NCBI GenBank assembly: GCA_003254885.1
Contig: QANT01004134.1
Span: 19,567-83,566 of the forward strand
Reading direction: 5' to 3'
Length of the DNA stretch: 64,000 bases
From: Purshia tridentata
Taxonomy: Eukaryota; Streptophyta; Magnoliopsida; Rosales; Rosaceae
Position 1 is the first letter of the stretch. Each line of letters starts with the position of its first letter. The translations under genes were made by a program, and so were the position numbers. This document shows, piece by piece, positions 23,840 through 42,082 of the stretch. Below the pieces are notes generated by a model. The model saw nothing but the letters and a program-made list of their open reading frames with translations. It was not told the origin of the DNA and did no database searches.

Positions 23840-25313
23840 CTCTCTATCTACTCTCTATTATCATAAAAAGCCAAAATGGAGGCTACGTCGTGCTTCTTTT
23901 CAATGTCTAGTGACTCTAGTTAGCTATTGGCTATTTCTATATCTAAACGGCATGTCGTACGTACTTAGGCCTCGTTTGGACAGCGGTACTGCACAATACT
24001 AATGGATTACATGGGACACTGTTCCGTGTACCACGTTTGATAGATTTACAAGGATATTTGGGACTAGAACTCAATGGGACAACTATTCCAAATAGATCAA
24101 TAATTCTGTCCCAAGATAAACCTTGGTACACAAAGGGACAGACGCCTCCATCTTTTTTATGCCTCCATCTCCTTCAGGCCTCCATCCTTTTTTATCTTGG
24201 TATTTAAATTCATTGCTCATGTCTTAAATTTTCCTTTTTGGGTTATTTTATTTTTGCTTTCTTTTAATTCTGGATTAGAAATTAAACAAAACTGAAGCTT
24301 TTGCTTTTTCTTTCTTTTTCGGGACACAAGGTTCAGCCAATTTGTTGCCCCCCACCTTTAATTCAATTTAATATGGTGCATGGTGCTGCCAGTTTCATGG
24401 TGCAATTATACTTTTGGATTTTATTACATTGGGTTTGAGGTTTTGCCTTTGTGTTATGTTTTTATGATGATCATAAAAAATGTGAGGTAATGATCTTTAT
24501 AATTTTTTTTTTTGATGGACTTAAATAAATTTACTTATTTTCTTGTTCTTTTTTTTATAAAAAATAAAAATTGATTAGATAGTATTTTTAATTTTTAATT
24601 TCATATGGTTAATTTTCTTAATTAAAAAATTTATTCACAATCCAGTCCAATCATGTGTTACACCAAACATGGGACAGGATTAGCTACTATCCTGTGTTGT
24701 CCTGTCCCTAGGACATAGTCCTGGCCTGTTCAATACTGTACCATCGTCCAAACAAGGCCTTAAGACATACCATAACACATGATTGGTACTTTTGTGTCCA
24801 ACAGAGGTTGGTCTATGCAATTGGTTGTTGTAGTGAATTTATTGGGGATGCACTGATCAAAATTCAAAAGGCTCACTTGGAGATCAAAGTTCCAAATGTG
24901 TTGAACTTAGTTGCTGCTTTCATTAATCACATTCTGTAATCCACTTTCTATTTTAGTCATTGGTTAGTAATGGCTTCTACTCCATCAAGCTCGAAAATGA
25001 AGCCTCATGTTTTATTGTTATTATGAGCTCGTATGAATCATTTTGTTATCTTAAAATTTAAAGTCAAATCTGGTCATAGATAAATACTTATAGCCTTAGG
25101 TGGCAGCATATAATTTATTACAGATATCAAATATTTGGCAATTCCTGCCATTTTAATTATTAGCAAATGGCATGCATTTTATTTATGGACAAATTCGAAA
25201 GGCCCTATTGCATCGCACTGGATAACATGGGGCATTTAACCATATCTGTATACTCCACCACGGTTTACCATTAGCCTAAAAAATTTACAGATAAGGGGCA
25301 AATCAAAGGATTA
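23840..25313. other. Intergenic region containing a Harbinger-like MITE
   Basis: About 1.5 kb between two minus-strand genes. The element at 23968-24759 fills over half. The remainder (24763-25313) is AT-rich and includes the 3' untranslated region of the aspartic proteinase. Confidence 0.6.
23968..24759. mobile_element. PIF/Harbinger-like nonautonomous element (MITE), 792 bp
   Basis: The ends are GGCCTCGTTTGGAC at 23968 and the reverse complement GGCCTTGTTTGGAC ending at 24759, one mismatch in 14. The element is flanked by the 3-bp duplication TTA (23965-23967 and 24760-24762), the target preference of PIF/Harbinger elements. Similarity between the ends continues inward in a degenerate way. 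There is no transposase ORF, so it would need a helper. Confidence 0.85.
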
Positions 25314-31530
<6,217 letters not shown>

Positions 31531-34500
31531 ATGGCGCTGGAGGACGACGACTGGGAATTGAGCGCAGAGCAACTCGATTCCCTTGAAAGAGACGCTTTCC
31601 AGAAAATCGCTCAACAACGCATCAACTCTGCTTCTACTTGTTCCTCTTCTTCTTCTGCATCATACAATGCCACTGACAACAACAACTCAAATAACTTCGA
31701 AAGCTTCCCTGCCAGACCCACACCCGATTATCTTCCAAACAAGGTGAAAATTTTCTTTTCTTTTTCATTTATCTTGTTTGCTTTTTTAAGTCTCTAGGGT
31801 TTCGACTGCCTAATTCAGTGTTTCTCTTTTTTGCACTTTGTTCTTTCTTTCATTTTAAATTATGTCATTTGTTATTTTGGACGTATATTTACAAATTCAA
31901 CACCTTCATCGCTTTATGCATGTGAGTATTGAGTGTGTCATTTTCACTGTTCTTGCAACAATTTAGGTACCACCTTTTCCGCCTGGGACCAGAGTATTAC
32001 CTCCATCAGCCGCATTCAAAGTAAACCCTGGTCAGTTTCCTCCTTTTCCATTTCTATTACTTTGAACTTTTTCTCTTATTACTACTATATTATCAAAAGC
32101 ATCTATTTCCAAGCTAAAAGATGTGCTTAACACCTACTTTGAGTCTTTGACTGCTTCATCATGTATACCAGTGTTACTTATACTGAGCATGATTGATAGA
32201 GGTTCCTACGCTTAAAAGGCCAAATAAAAGTTTCCTTTTTCATGTTTCAGAAATTATCACTTTAAATGTTCAATAGTTGACTATGAATAAGGAATAAATG
32301 TCCCACCTTGAAAATCAAAAAATGGTTGAATCTTTCATTACATACCAGTTTGAACTTTTTGCAATCAACTGATTATATTAGTCACTGGTTGCATTACTCT
32401 ACCTGCTGATATTAAGTAATAGCTGGCTAACTCCTGGCTACTATCTGCATCTTGTTGCCTTTTTGCATGAAGATGAACGTTTGAGGGAGCTACCTAAACT
32501 CTCTGTCAAATTTTTTCTTCACGCTAGTGGAAATATTGCCGCAAAATTTTCTTATAACCAGGTACTCCTATTTACTTAAAGAATGTTCATTTTCAGCACT
32601 TTTCAAACTCTTCCGTTGCTTATCAATTACGCTTTATCTTGCACCAGGTGGTAGTAGGTGCTTTCCGCAAGATCCCCAAAGCCACATGGCATGCAAAAGA
32701 AAGGTTTCGTCCTCTACCTCCTTACCCAAAATTTGAAAATTATTATGTCTCGTATGAAATTTGGGTCAATGGTTGTATTTTTCACAACTGTTGGACATGT
32801 TGTGAGATGGAGCTGCAGCTGGATGTAATAGTAATGGTGTTGAAACTACAGGTTATGGATGTTCCCTGTATTGTCTTTGTCATCAGCAGAAAAAGTTCTT
32901 CACGAAACATCTGGTGTTAATGTTGAGGTGACAACTTTTGCCCTTTTCTAGTATTTATTTGGCTTTTACACGATGATTCAATTTAATTATTAGTTTTTTT
33001 TGTATACTCTGTTACCATTTATGTTTAGAGTGCACCAAAATTGGATTGTTTTTTTCCAATTCAATTTCATTATATTCGTTATTTTGTTGTACATTTGTAC
33101 AGGTAGATAACTTGGATCCCTTAGTTCACCGCGCTATTGCTGCTGCCTCTGTTGTTCAAGATATTCGAGGTAAATGCTGATTATTCTAACATTAGTGAAG
33201 TTCAGTACATGTGTAATGGATATGTTGGTAAGAACTGTCCTCTTTTTCAGAGAGTTTTCAGTTTTTACATAATTCTCTGGTGGATTGCATAATTTATGAA
33301 TAAAGATCCAGAAAATGTAAATTGGAAAGAAGAAAGGTAGTCAAGAAGCATGTTTTGTAGTCCTGTAAATTGGATGGTAACCTCATGAAAGAGTAAAACT
33401 TTGGTTTCAATTGCAGTATTCTTTATTTTTGCTCTGTTTTAGAGTAACAGGTGTTATATGTCTTTTAATCTCTTTTTATCCTTTTCGCATCATTTTCTGC
33501 AGCTATTTTTTAATTGTTTTCTTACTTGGTGTGTTCACTGTCCAGACAGATATGACAGGATACCTAGCTGTATTGAATCAAAACTCTTGCCATTTCAGCG
33601 AGAAGGTGTTAGGTATTTTGTTTATCTGGAGATTGTTCCTTATTTGATGACTGTTGTATGCAACTTGAATTGATAATTTTGATCTTCTGATAATGTTGAT
33701 GATTATTTATTTATTTTTTTGTTTCCATTAGATATCTAGTCTTTTACTCAATTATTAATTTTTAAACACTTTCTGTATTTTTTTCCAGGTTTATCTTGCA
33801 ACATGGAGGGCGTGCTCTACTTGCAGATGAAATGGGATTGGGAAAGACTTTACAGGCAAGTAGTTCATCATGTGAACTCTTTCTGTACATTCAATGATTT
33901 AACAGTCTTATAATCCTATAGAGGGATCTCTACCATGTTGTCGTAGGGAACATTGGTGTATTGATTTAACAATATGGTAGAGATCCCTCCATAAGATCGA
34001 ACTTTACACCAGCAAAAGCATTCCCAATTCTGCCTTGGATTGAAACTTTTCACTTCTTTTCAGGCTATTGCTGTAGCTTCATGCATTCGTGACTCATGGC
34101 CTGTTCTTGTACTCACACCCTCTTCCCTGCGTTTGCAATGGGCCTCTGTAAGTGCTTTAGCAACTCTAGTTATTTGGAAGGCAGATCTTGCCCAAAATGA
34201 TGCACTCTTCTGATTTCTTGCAGATGATTCAACAGTGGATGAACATTCCTTCATCAGATATCCTTGTATGATCTATTAATCACTTCTTGTTTATGCAGCT
34301 GGAGTACTGAGAACATTTTTTGATTCTCATTGCTATGATTATTATACACTTGATGATTTTAATGTCAGTAGGTTGTTTTGTCTCAATGTGGGGGGTCAAA
34401 CAGAAGCAGCTTTACAATAGTATCCTCAAACACCAAAGGGACCATTCATCTTGATGGCCTATTCAACATCATCTCCTATGATGTCGTCCCTAAATTACAA

Positions 34501-35840
34501 TCTTTACTAATGGAATCAGAGTTTAAGGTAAGAATTAAAACTATCAGCTAGTTTTGTAAAGTCCTTTGTACTTTCTTTAAAACAATTAATAAATTTTAAT
34601 TATTTTGGATCATTATCAGTTGTGTCAGATAGAGAGTATTGTTCCCTAAGAACCCTCTCACCATTTTATCTTCTGTGATTTTGAAGTACCTATGAAGAAA
34701 GAATACTAGTATGATGACTATTGAGCCAAATATGATTTTGGGTGAAAATGCTAGGCCGTTGAAGAACATGTAAAAGAAGAATGAGATTAGCTAAAAATGA
34801 GGGTTTTGTGATGGATGAGTGCCACAGAAGGAAAAAAAAAAGGTTGAAAAACACTCTCAGAATAGAGTATTGTTCCCTAAGAACCCTCTCACCATTTTTT
34901 CTTTTGTGGTTTTGAAGTACCTATGAAGAAAGAACATTAGTATGATGACTATCGGGACAAATATGATTTTGGGTGAAAATGCTAGGCTGTTGAAGAACAT
35001 GTAAAGAAGAATGAGAGTAGCTGAATGTGAGGGTTTTGTGATGGATGGGTGGCCACAGAGGGGGAAAAAAAGAGAGAAAAACACTCATGTTTTTCATTTC
35101 TTTAGTTATTTCAAAAGAGTTCATAATTATAGGTTATTAGTTTTTAGGGATGCTTGTTATTTACAATTTAAATCTCTGTTACCTAGGACGCAGGTCTGTG
35201 TGGAACACATAATGAGAATGGTAATGCGGTACACCACTTACCTTGAAACAGGGAACCATTGGGGTACACTTGTAAAGGTAGAATGTGATTGGATAATCGT
35301 AGATTGTTTTTTGTTTCTTGAATAATTTTGGTGTCCTTCACATTGAAACTGTATGAAAGAATAATTTGATTTTTTCTCTGGAAACTTTTTAGAAAGAATT
35401 AAGAATGAGATGGCAGGATGAAGGGATATACTTTAGTTTGCTTGTTGTAATTCAATGCTATATAACATTTTCTTTCCAAAACAGTTGGAGCCTTCATTAA
35501 ATTAACAAATGGAAATATGCCTGCAAAACACACAATCGTTAGGAAACCCCGTTGTTCTTTTCTTTTTCTTTTTTCTGTCTCTCTCTTTCTCTTTTTCCCA
35601 CTGCTTGCATAAGCTGCTTGGTATGATATGTTTTGCTCAGGTTGTGATTGCAGATGAGTCACACTTCTTGAAAAATGCTCAAGCAAAGAGGACAACCGCT
35701 TCCCTTCCTGTCATAAAGGTCTTTTTCTCTTGTGAACGACTAGCTTGCAACTGTTAACTCTGTACATATTTAGTTTTTTCTGTTTGAATAGTTAGTCCAC
35801 TTCAGTCAAGAATGCAATAGGATGCAAACTCAGTGGGGGC

Positions 35841-35874
<34 letters not shown>

Positions 35875-38800
35875 AACTTTGCGAATTATTCCAGAAGGCT
35901 CAATACGCAATATTGTTAAGTGGAACTCCTGCTTTGTCCCGACCGATTGAACTATTTAAGCAGGTGCTTCTAAATGCTGCTGAAGTTGCAAATTTATAAG
36001 TACTTGTATCCAGAATTTGATCATTCTTTTACTGATTTCTGTGAACTTAACAGTTGGAAGCCTTATATCCTGATGTATACAAAAATGTTCACGAATATGG
36101 TAATCGATATTGCAAGGGTGTAAGTCACTATTTCTTTTTGATTAAAGTCTTAATCTTGTAGGTCTTCTATCAGGTCTTGAGATATTTTTCCTCACTATTT
36201 TGAAATTTCAGGGAACTTTTGGATTGTATCAAGGTGCAAGTAACCATGAAGAATTGCATAATTTGATGAAGGCAACGGTGATGATTCGCAGACTTAAAAG
36301 TGATGTTCTCTCTGAGCTTCCTGTGAAGCGTAGGCAACAGGTCAGTGTCTGTGTGCTATGTCCAATCTACTTCTTGACCTGTGAGATGGCCTTAGTGGTC
36401 CTGTTACAATTTTGTGATTTTTCTTTTTCTTTTTTCCCCCCTGATGATCTCAGGTCTTCTTAGATTTGGCTGAAAAGGACATGAAACCAATTAATGCTAT
36501 ATTTTGCGAGGTAATGTAAGTCATTGGTAGTTTGTTTATATATGAAATATCTTTAATCAAGTTGATAATTTGAGAATAACTATTGGCCTCTTGGAGTTGT
36601 AAGTCATTGGTAGTTTGTATTCATGTGCAGTTTTCTATTCTTATGGGCTGCTAAGCTGTTATTTTACATGAAGCCTTGAAATTTTGTTTAGCTTCTTCCA
36701 ATATTCTTATATTTGTCTGGATTCTGGAATCTCAATGGCACAGGTTTGAACATGTCCTGTTTATGATATTGCAAGTTTGGTTTCAAGCAGCAAACAATAA
36801 GGAATTGCACAGAAACTGAAATAAGAATAAAAAGAAGACAAGAAACACAAGTACTTGAACTAAGGAAAATAGGCCTTAGATACTCTGAATCACCCAAATT
36901 TCCACCTATGAATATATTTGAAGAGCATGTAAATATGTCAGTCTTATGATTTCTTTGGTGTGGCACAGTATTCATTCACACCATTTAGGTGCCTTGTAAA
37001 GCTTACTTGATATCCAGTTTGTTTCTTCATGAAAGAGAAAATTATAATAGAGAAGAACTAATGTTTATGTTCTGTTTTGTAGTTGGAGGTGGTAAAAGCG
37101 AAACTTAAGGCTTGCAATTCAAAAGAAGAGGCTGACTCACTTAAATTTTCTGAGAAGAATCTTATTAATAAGGTATTCATGCAAGTTACGCTCATAGTGT
37201 AGAACACATAGGGCCAACATGGTTTCTCTCTAAATTTAGTCACGGCAGATCTTACTTGTAATTTTGCTTTATAATTGGGTAGTTAACTTTGAACCTGTTT
37301 ACTTCATATTGTGCTCCAGCTATTTACTGATTCTGCTGAGGCCAAGATCCCAGCAGTTCTGGATTACCTGGGAACCGTCATTGAGGTACTTCACCCCTTG
37401 TTGATTAATCTTTCTTTGTCTTTTTTTTTTTTAATTGCTTCTTCATCATTACTAATTTGCATATTTTCCTTTTCAAATGTTTGAACATAGTTATATAACG
37501 GTTCTTGCAGGCAGGTTGCAAGTTTCTAGTGTTTGCACACCATCAAGCCATGATTGATTCAATACATCAGTTTCTTCTGGTAAGGCCACATGAATTCATG
37601 CTTGATTCTAATGATCGATCGATGCTTATTTGAACTGCCAAATTTCCAGAAGAAGAAAGTGGGTTGCATTCGAATCGATGGCAGTATTCCTACAGTGTCA
37701 AGGCAGGCTTATGTTACAGAATTTCAAGAAAAAGATTCTGTCAGGGCAGCAGTTGTATGGCATTTTGCTTTGTTTATATAAATTGCTTTTCTGCTGTAAG
37801 TTGGAATTGTTAAAAACAAAATCTACTGAAAAGTTGGAATTGTTAAAAACAAAATCTACTGAAAAGTTGGAATACGACAATTCAGGGGAAACTCTGTGAT
37901 TTAAGTCTAACATTCATTTTTGAATGTCATCGTGCAGCTATCTATCAAAGCCGGAGGTGTTGGATTAACTTTAACAGCTGCAAGCACTGTAATTTTTGCA
38001 GAATTGTCATGGACTCCTGGCGACCTAATTCAAGCTGAAGATCGTGTTCATAGAATTGGCCAGGTAAAGTTCTTGATTCTGAAGCATTCTTTGCAAAAAT
38101 TCAGAATTTTTTTTTTTTTTGCTTGGAAATTTAGAACTATTAATTACATCAACCATTCATGTTTGGTGAGGCTGTAGGTTGGTGTGTACTTGCATTTTGC
38201 TCTGGGCTGAGCCTAAGCCTGTTTTGGGGCTCAAAATGTATTTTTTCTTAAGCTTCATACCATGATGAGAAACTATATTTTCTCTAGGACTGAGGTTTGG
38301 TCAGCTTAGTTTGTTTTGTTCTTGATACTTTTTGTGTGGATGGATGGGCTGGGGTGATATAGGTATTTCTCTCTCTTTCTGCGGACTATAGGCTTTTGTA
38401 AGTTATATGGATTTATAAGTATCTCCTGATTTAGGAATCCAATTGGGACTATTACTACCTTCAGTGACATTGATAAATCGGTTTCTGTTGGTACTATGAA
38501 GTTGTGATTATAAGGGGCTATGTTGATGGGAACTTTTTGTCAGGGCATTTTGATGGTTTTGGAAAACAATGTGCATACACTCTCATATACAACATGATTG
38601 CTTGGCATCGTAAGAATGTCAATATTCTTCTGAAGAAAGAATTAGTACAACATCTATATTCCATATTGATTATTTCAGCTTCTTAGTAATATTATCATTA
38701 TCACTTGAAGTTCTGGTATTATGTGATTTACTTGAAGTTCTGGCATTATGGGATTTTCATATCTGCTTGCTTATATCACATTAGGTACTGCGTCTCTAAA

Positions 38801-39589
38801 ACAATATACATTTGCCTCATTTGACAATGAATTAGGAAATATCTGTACTGGTTTAAATTATTATTAGTTATAACTATTACTATTATTATTTATTATTTAT
38901 ACACGCATAGCAAATGTTGCATGTTTGTCCATTTCCTTGATATGTTTTGTTCATGTTTTAGGTGTCTTCGGTCAATATATACTACCTTCTAGCGAACTAC
39001 ACAGTTGATGACCTCATATGGTACGCTCTAATGCGTTTTCTGTTTTCCGATTGATTTGATGATTGTTGTAATTCCATTCTGTCTTCAGGGATGTTGTTCA
39101 GAACAAGTTGGAAAATGTAGGACAGGTAATTTCAACCCCTTTCCTCGGGGAGCTTCATAAATAAAGGCACACACTTTACTGTTCCCTAATTCCTCTGCTG
39201 TAGCAATGGTTTGAATTCCCAATGAAATGATATTCCATATTAGGGACAACAAGAATAAGAGATTTCTGGTTTTAGAATAGTAAACTGAAGTCTGGTTTTT
39301 GGAATATCAGGTGCTTGATGGCCATGAGAATACCATGGAAGTTGCAACCAGCCAGCCGCAAAGCAGCCCAGCAAAGCAGAAAACACTTGACTCCATGTTG
39401 GAAGTTGCAGCCAGCAAGCCACGAAGCAGCCCTGCAAAGCAGAGAACACTAGACTCCATGTTGGAAGTTGCAGCCAGCCAGCCACGAAGCAGCCCTGCAA
39501 AGCAGAAAACACTTGACTCTTTCATAAAGCGTTGCAACATCCAGGATGACCATGAAAATCAGCCCAAGTCTAAAATCCAGAGGCACTGA
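31531..39589 (+). CDS. CHR18-like: SNF2-family DNA annealing helicase, SMARCAL1/CHR18 type
   Basis: Twenty-four exons join in phase to 736 residues: 31531-31743, 31967-32030, 32473-32561, 32648-32703, 32852-32927, 33103-33169, 33546-33612, 33789-33855, 34064-34147, 34224-34265, 34372-34527, 35641-35718, 35895-35963, 36054-36119, 36212-36340, 36454-36510, 37083-37172, 37320-37385, 37511-37579, 37650-37754, 37938-38063, 38962-39020, 39089-39125, 39311-39589. Order of parts: acidic N-terminus, HARP-like region (~100-160, including FRKIPKATWHAKERLWMFP), then the SNF2 motor with motif I DEMGLGKT (~224-231), DESH (~332-335), LLSGTPALSRP, a GGVGLTLTAAS segment and QAEDRVHRIGQ (~602-612). SMARCAL1 reanneals RPA-coated DNA and restarts stalled forks. 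One intron uses a GC donor. The tail has a 21-residue repeat (see separate entry). Confidence 0.93.
33921..33989 (+). repeat. 21-bp inverted repeat (hairpin) in an intron of the CHR18-like gene
   Basis: 33921-33941 and 33969-33989 are reverse complements with one mismatch in 21, separated by a 27-bp loop. A CTTAT/ATAAG pair extends the stem beyond a bulge. It lies in the intron after the GLGKT exon. Confidence 0.8.
34633..35094. repeat. Imperfect tandem duplication (period ~231 bp) in CHR18-like intron
   Basis: A segment starting near GTTCCCTAAGAACCC at 34641 recurs at 34872 and continues for about 220 bp with roughly one change in ten bases. The intron is 1.1 kb long, the largest in this half of the gene. 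Confidence 0.85.
35838..35873. repeat. CT microsatellite in CHR18-like intron
   Basis: A CT-dinucleotide run with one TT break lies shortly before the exon at 35895 and can serve as part of its pyrimidine tract. Confidence 0.9.
37801..37873. repeat. 33-bp tandem repeat, two full copies, in CHR18-like intron
   Basis: Units at 37801-37833 and 37834-37866 are identical by eye, followed by the first 7 bases of a third. Confidence 0.9.
39338..39520 (+). repeat. 63-bp coding minisatellite making three 21-residue repeats with PIP-like motifs
   Basis: Residues ~654-714 of the CHR18-like protein are three copies of a 21-residue unit. Each copy contains SSPAKQ(K/R)TLDS. The segments QKTLDSML, QRTLDSML and QKTLDSFI fit Q-x-x-L-x-x-h-h, and the last has Phe at the first aromatic position of a PCNA-interacting box. 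Binding is inferred. Confidence 0.85.
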
Positions 39590-40627
39590 ACGAAGAATGT
39601 ACTGACCTGGAATTTTACCATTTTGAAATTTTGCGAGCGCTGTATTTAAGTCAAAATGGTTACAAATTTTTTGTGAATGGTGATGTTATCCTGCAAGGGT
39701 TGTCCTTTTACTCATCTTTGTAAGCACTCCACATGGTGACAGTAGGGTTATGGATTTTTTTTTAAAAAAAAAGATAAACGGTGCGAGCTTATGCTAAATC
39801 ATTAATTGTATTTCCTAAGTTGTCTGCAAGACTGCAACAAAGATTAAAAATTCGTTACTGGAACTAAACCCATGAATATACGATGGTCAAATTTAAAAAA
39901 ATTTTAAAAAAGAGAAGTCTTATCAAAAATTAAAGTTTTCAAAATTTCTTTAAAGACGACAAGCACAACACATTCTGTATTTTAAATTCATAAACGTGAT
40001 CAAGGTCTGTATACTTCATATTATTAAACTCAAATTGGTTCCTAGGACAACAAAGAAATTGTGTTGAATGATATGGATTCTCACTAAAAATAAGGCCCGC
40101 CGTTGAAACATAACATGTGCATTATTTTTTCCGGTAAAACATAACATGTAAAACTCATAGAAATAGAATATTGAGAATATGATAATTTCAGAGTGCAATT
40201 CACGTGCAAGTTAGCTGTATGACTCTCTCATTCTTTTCTTTTCTTTGACTAGAAAGTTAGCTGCATGATCTGCAATAGAAATTCTGAAATAGAATATTGA
40301 GAATTACAACCAAAAAAAAAAGAAATAGAATATTGAGAATTAGCACCATCCATTACGTGGTGCCATACTTTCATTTAACATTATATGTGTACCTCAAAAT
40401 AACACAACCACAAAATCCAATACTTGGAAAAGATACAGGATTTGGGGATATACCCAATGAATAAATTGATCAAACTAGAGAGATGAAAGATTTGACTATC
40501 TGTTTATTTACATTTATACTGGTAAACTAGGACCTACAAGTCCTAACTCGTAAGACACACAACAAAAGAAAGAAACAATTCAATTTCAATCTATATTCAT
40601 TCACTGCAGATCAGTTTAAAGGCTTCT
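39590..40627. other. Tail-to-tail spacer between CHR18-like and DGAT3 genes
   Basis: About 1 kb holding two 3' untranslated regions. A short phrase, GAAATAGAATATTGAGAAT, occurs in related forms near 40158, 40288 and 40321. I see no gene. Confidence 0.55.
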
Positions 40628-42082
40628 CTAAGCTGCAGGAACAAGCCCCAAATCCTTCCCGTCTTCCCCAAGTAAACCAGCAACAATGAGGCTCACATCA
40701 TCAAGGCCAACTCCAATGTACAAAGGATTAGTGGGATTCCTAACAGAATCTTCTACTATTCCTTCAGATTGAATCCCATCTACAGAATTCAAAACCCTCA
40801 CATTAGGACCATTTTTGCATTTGCCCATGCACTTGCACCCAACAACACTTCCTTCAACACCCATCACCCTCTCAAATTCTTCCAACAATGCTCCACCACC
40901 TGATTTCTTGCACTTGTTACCCATGCACACCTCAACCCTCATAGCAGGTGCTTCCATAACTGAGCTACTGCATGCATCATTATGGCCAATACTACCACTG
41001 TTGCTACAACTAGTACTAGTCCCAGTGCAGCATTTTTCTTCTTGATTCTGTAAACTGCGAATTTCAATGCCATGTTCCACTGTTGTGTTCTCCTGATGAG
41101 TGGTTAGTGAGCTCAGCTGGGTCAATAATGCCCCTTCTTGATATTTAACTGGCTGCAAACCATCTAGCATTGGTTGCGCAGGGACTTCACCTCGCAGGCG
41201 GTTCATGTCAATCACCTCCCCGCATTCACTGTCACTTGATTCAGATGATTCAGATGATGATGATCCACTGCCCATGGTTCTCATCTTTGCGGCTTTAAGC
41301 TTGGCCTTCTCTTCTTTCCTTTTTTTCTTCAATTCCTTCTCCTCTACTCTTAGCTCTTCCAATTGTTTTAGTAAAATCTCTGCACCTTCCTGTACACAAA
41401 GCAAATTAAACAATAAATTCATGATGTTTAATAAATCCAAAAACCCATTTCGGTAAAATCAAGGCGTACATACACCCAAAAAACATAGGCTTTATCATGC
41501 ACATGACCATTGACCGGTCCAACTACATAGCTCAAAGCATAAAAAAGGGGAAACAAGACAGATTGGTAGACTTTGAGCATGAAAAACAAGCGAATGCATA
41601 TGAACAAATTCATCTAAAACAACTACAAATACAGTAGCTTAAACAACCCAAACCAAGATGAAGAAAAGAAGAGAAATGAAAAGAAAATAAACGAAACATA
41701 CCGCGATGAGCTGCTCCTGAACTTGAAGGACCAAACCTTCCTTAGACTCCAACCCAAAACCCATCTGAGAAGACGCGGACAAGTCCTTCGACAACCCTTT
41801 GAGCAACTTCAACTTCTTCTTGATCTCCTTCTCCTTCTCCTTCTTCCCACCACCACACCTGGGTCGACCCACACAATAATACTGCACATGCCCATCATCG
41901 CAAAACCCTGAATTCACACTCACATGCCCGCGAGACCTTCCGGTTCTCAAAGGAACCCCAAAATCTCTACTACCCTGAACCCGAAGCTCGCCGGGGAACG
42001 ACGGCTTGGAAGAACGGGAATCGATTCCGGCGCCGGAGGAGAAGCACGGAACCTGCCTAGAAACGACACCGGATACCTCCAT
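40628..42082 (-). CDS. DGAT3: Soluble diacylglycerol O-acyltransferase 3 (DGAT3), iron-sulfur type
   Basis: Two exons (41702-42082, 40628-41389) give 380 residues with no membrane segment. The N-terminal part is Ser/Gly-rich and may target plastids or stay cytosolic. A highly charged coil (QLEELRVEEKELKKKRKEEK) and an acidic Ser run follow. The C-terminal third is a thioredoxin-like ferredoxin fold with cysteines at about 282, 287, 312, 314 and 318: VEVCMGNKCKKSGG and GCKCMGKCKNGPNV. DGAT3 makes triacylglycerol from acyl-CoA and diacylglycerol outside the ER membrane route, and the Arabidopsis enzyme was described as a [2Fe-2S] protein. I recognise it by overall similarity to Arabidopsis At1g48300 and peanut DGAT3. 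It lies tail-to-tail with the CHR18-like gene, as the Arabidopsis homologues also neighbour each other. Confidence 0.9.
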
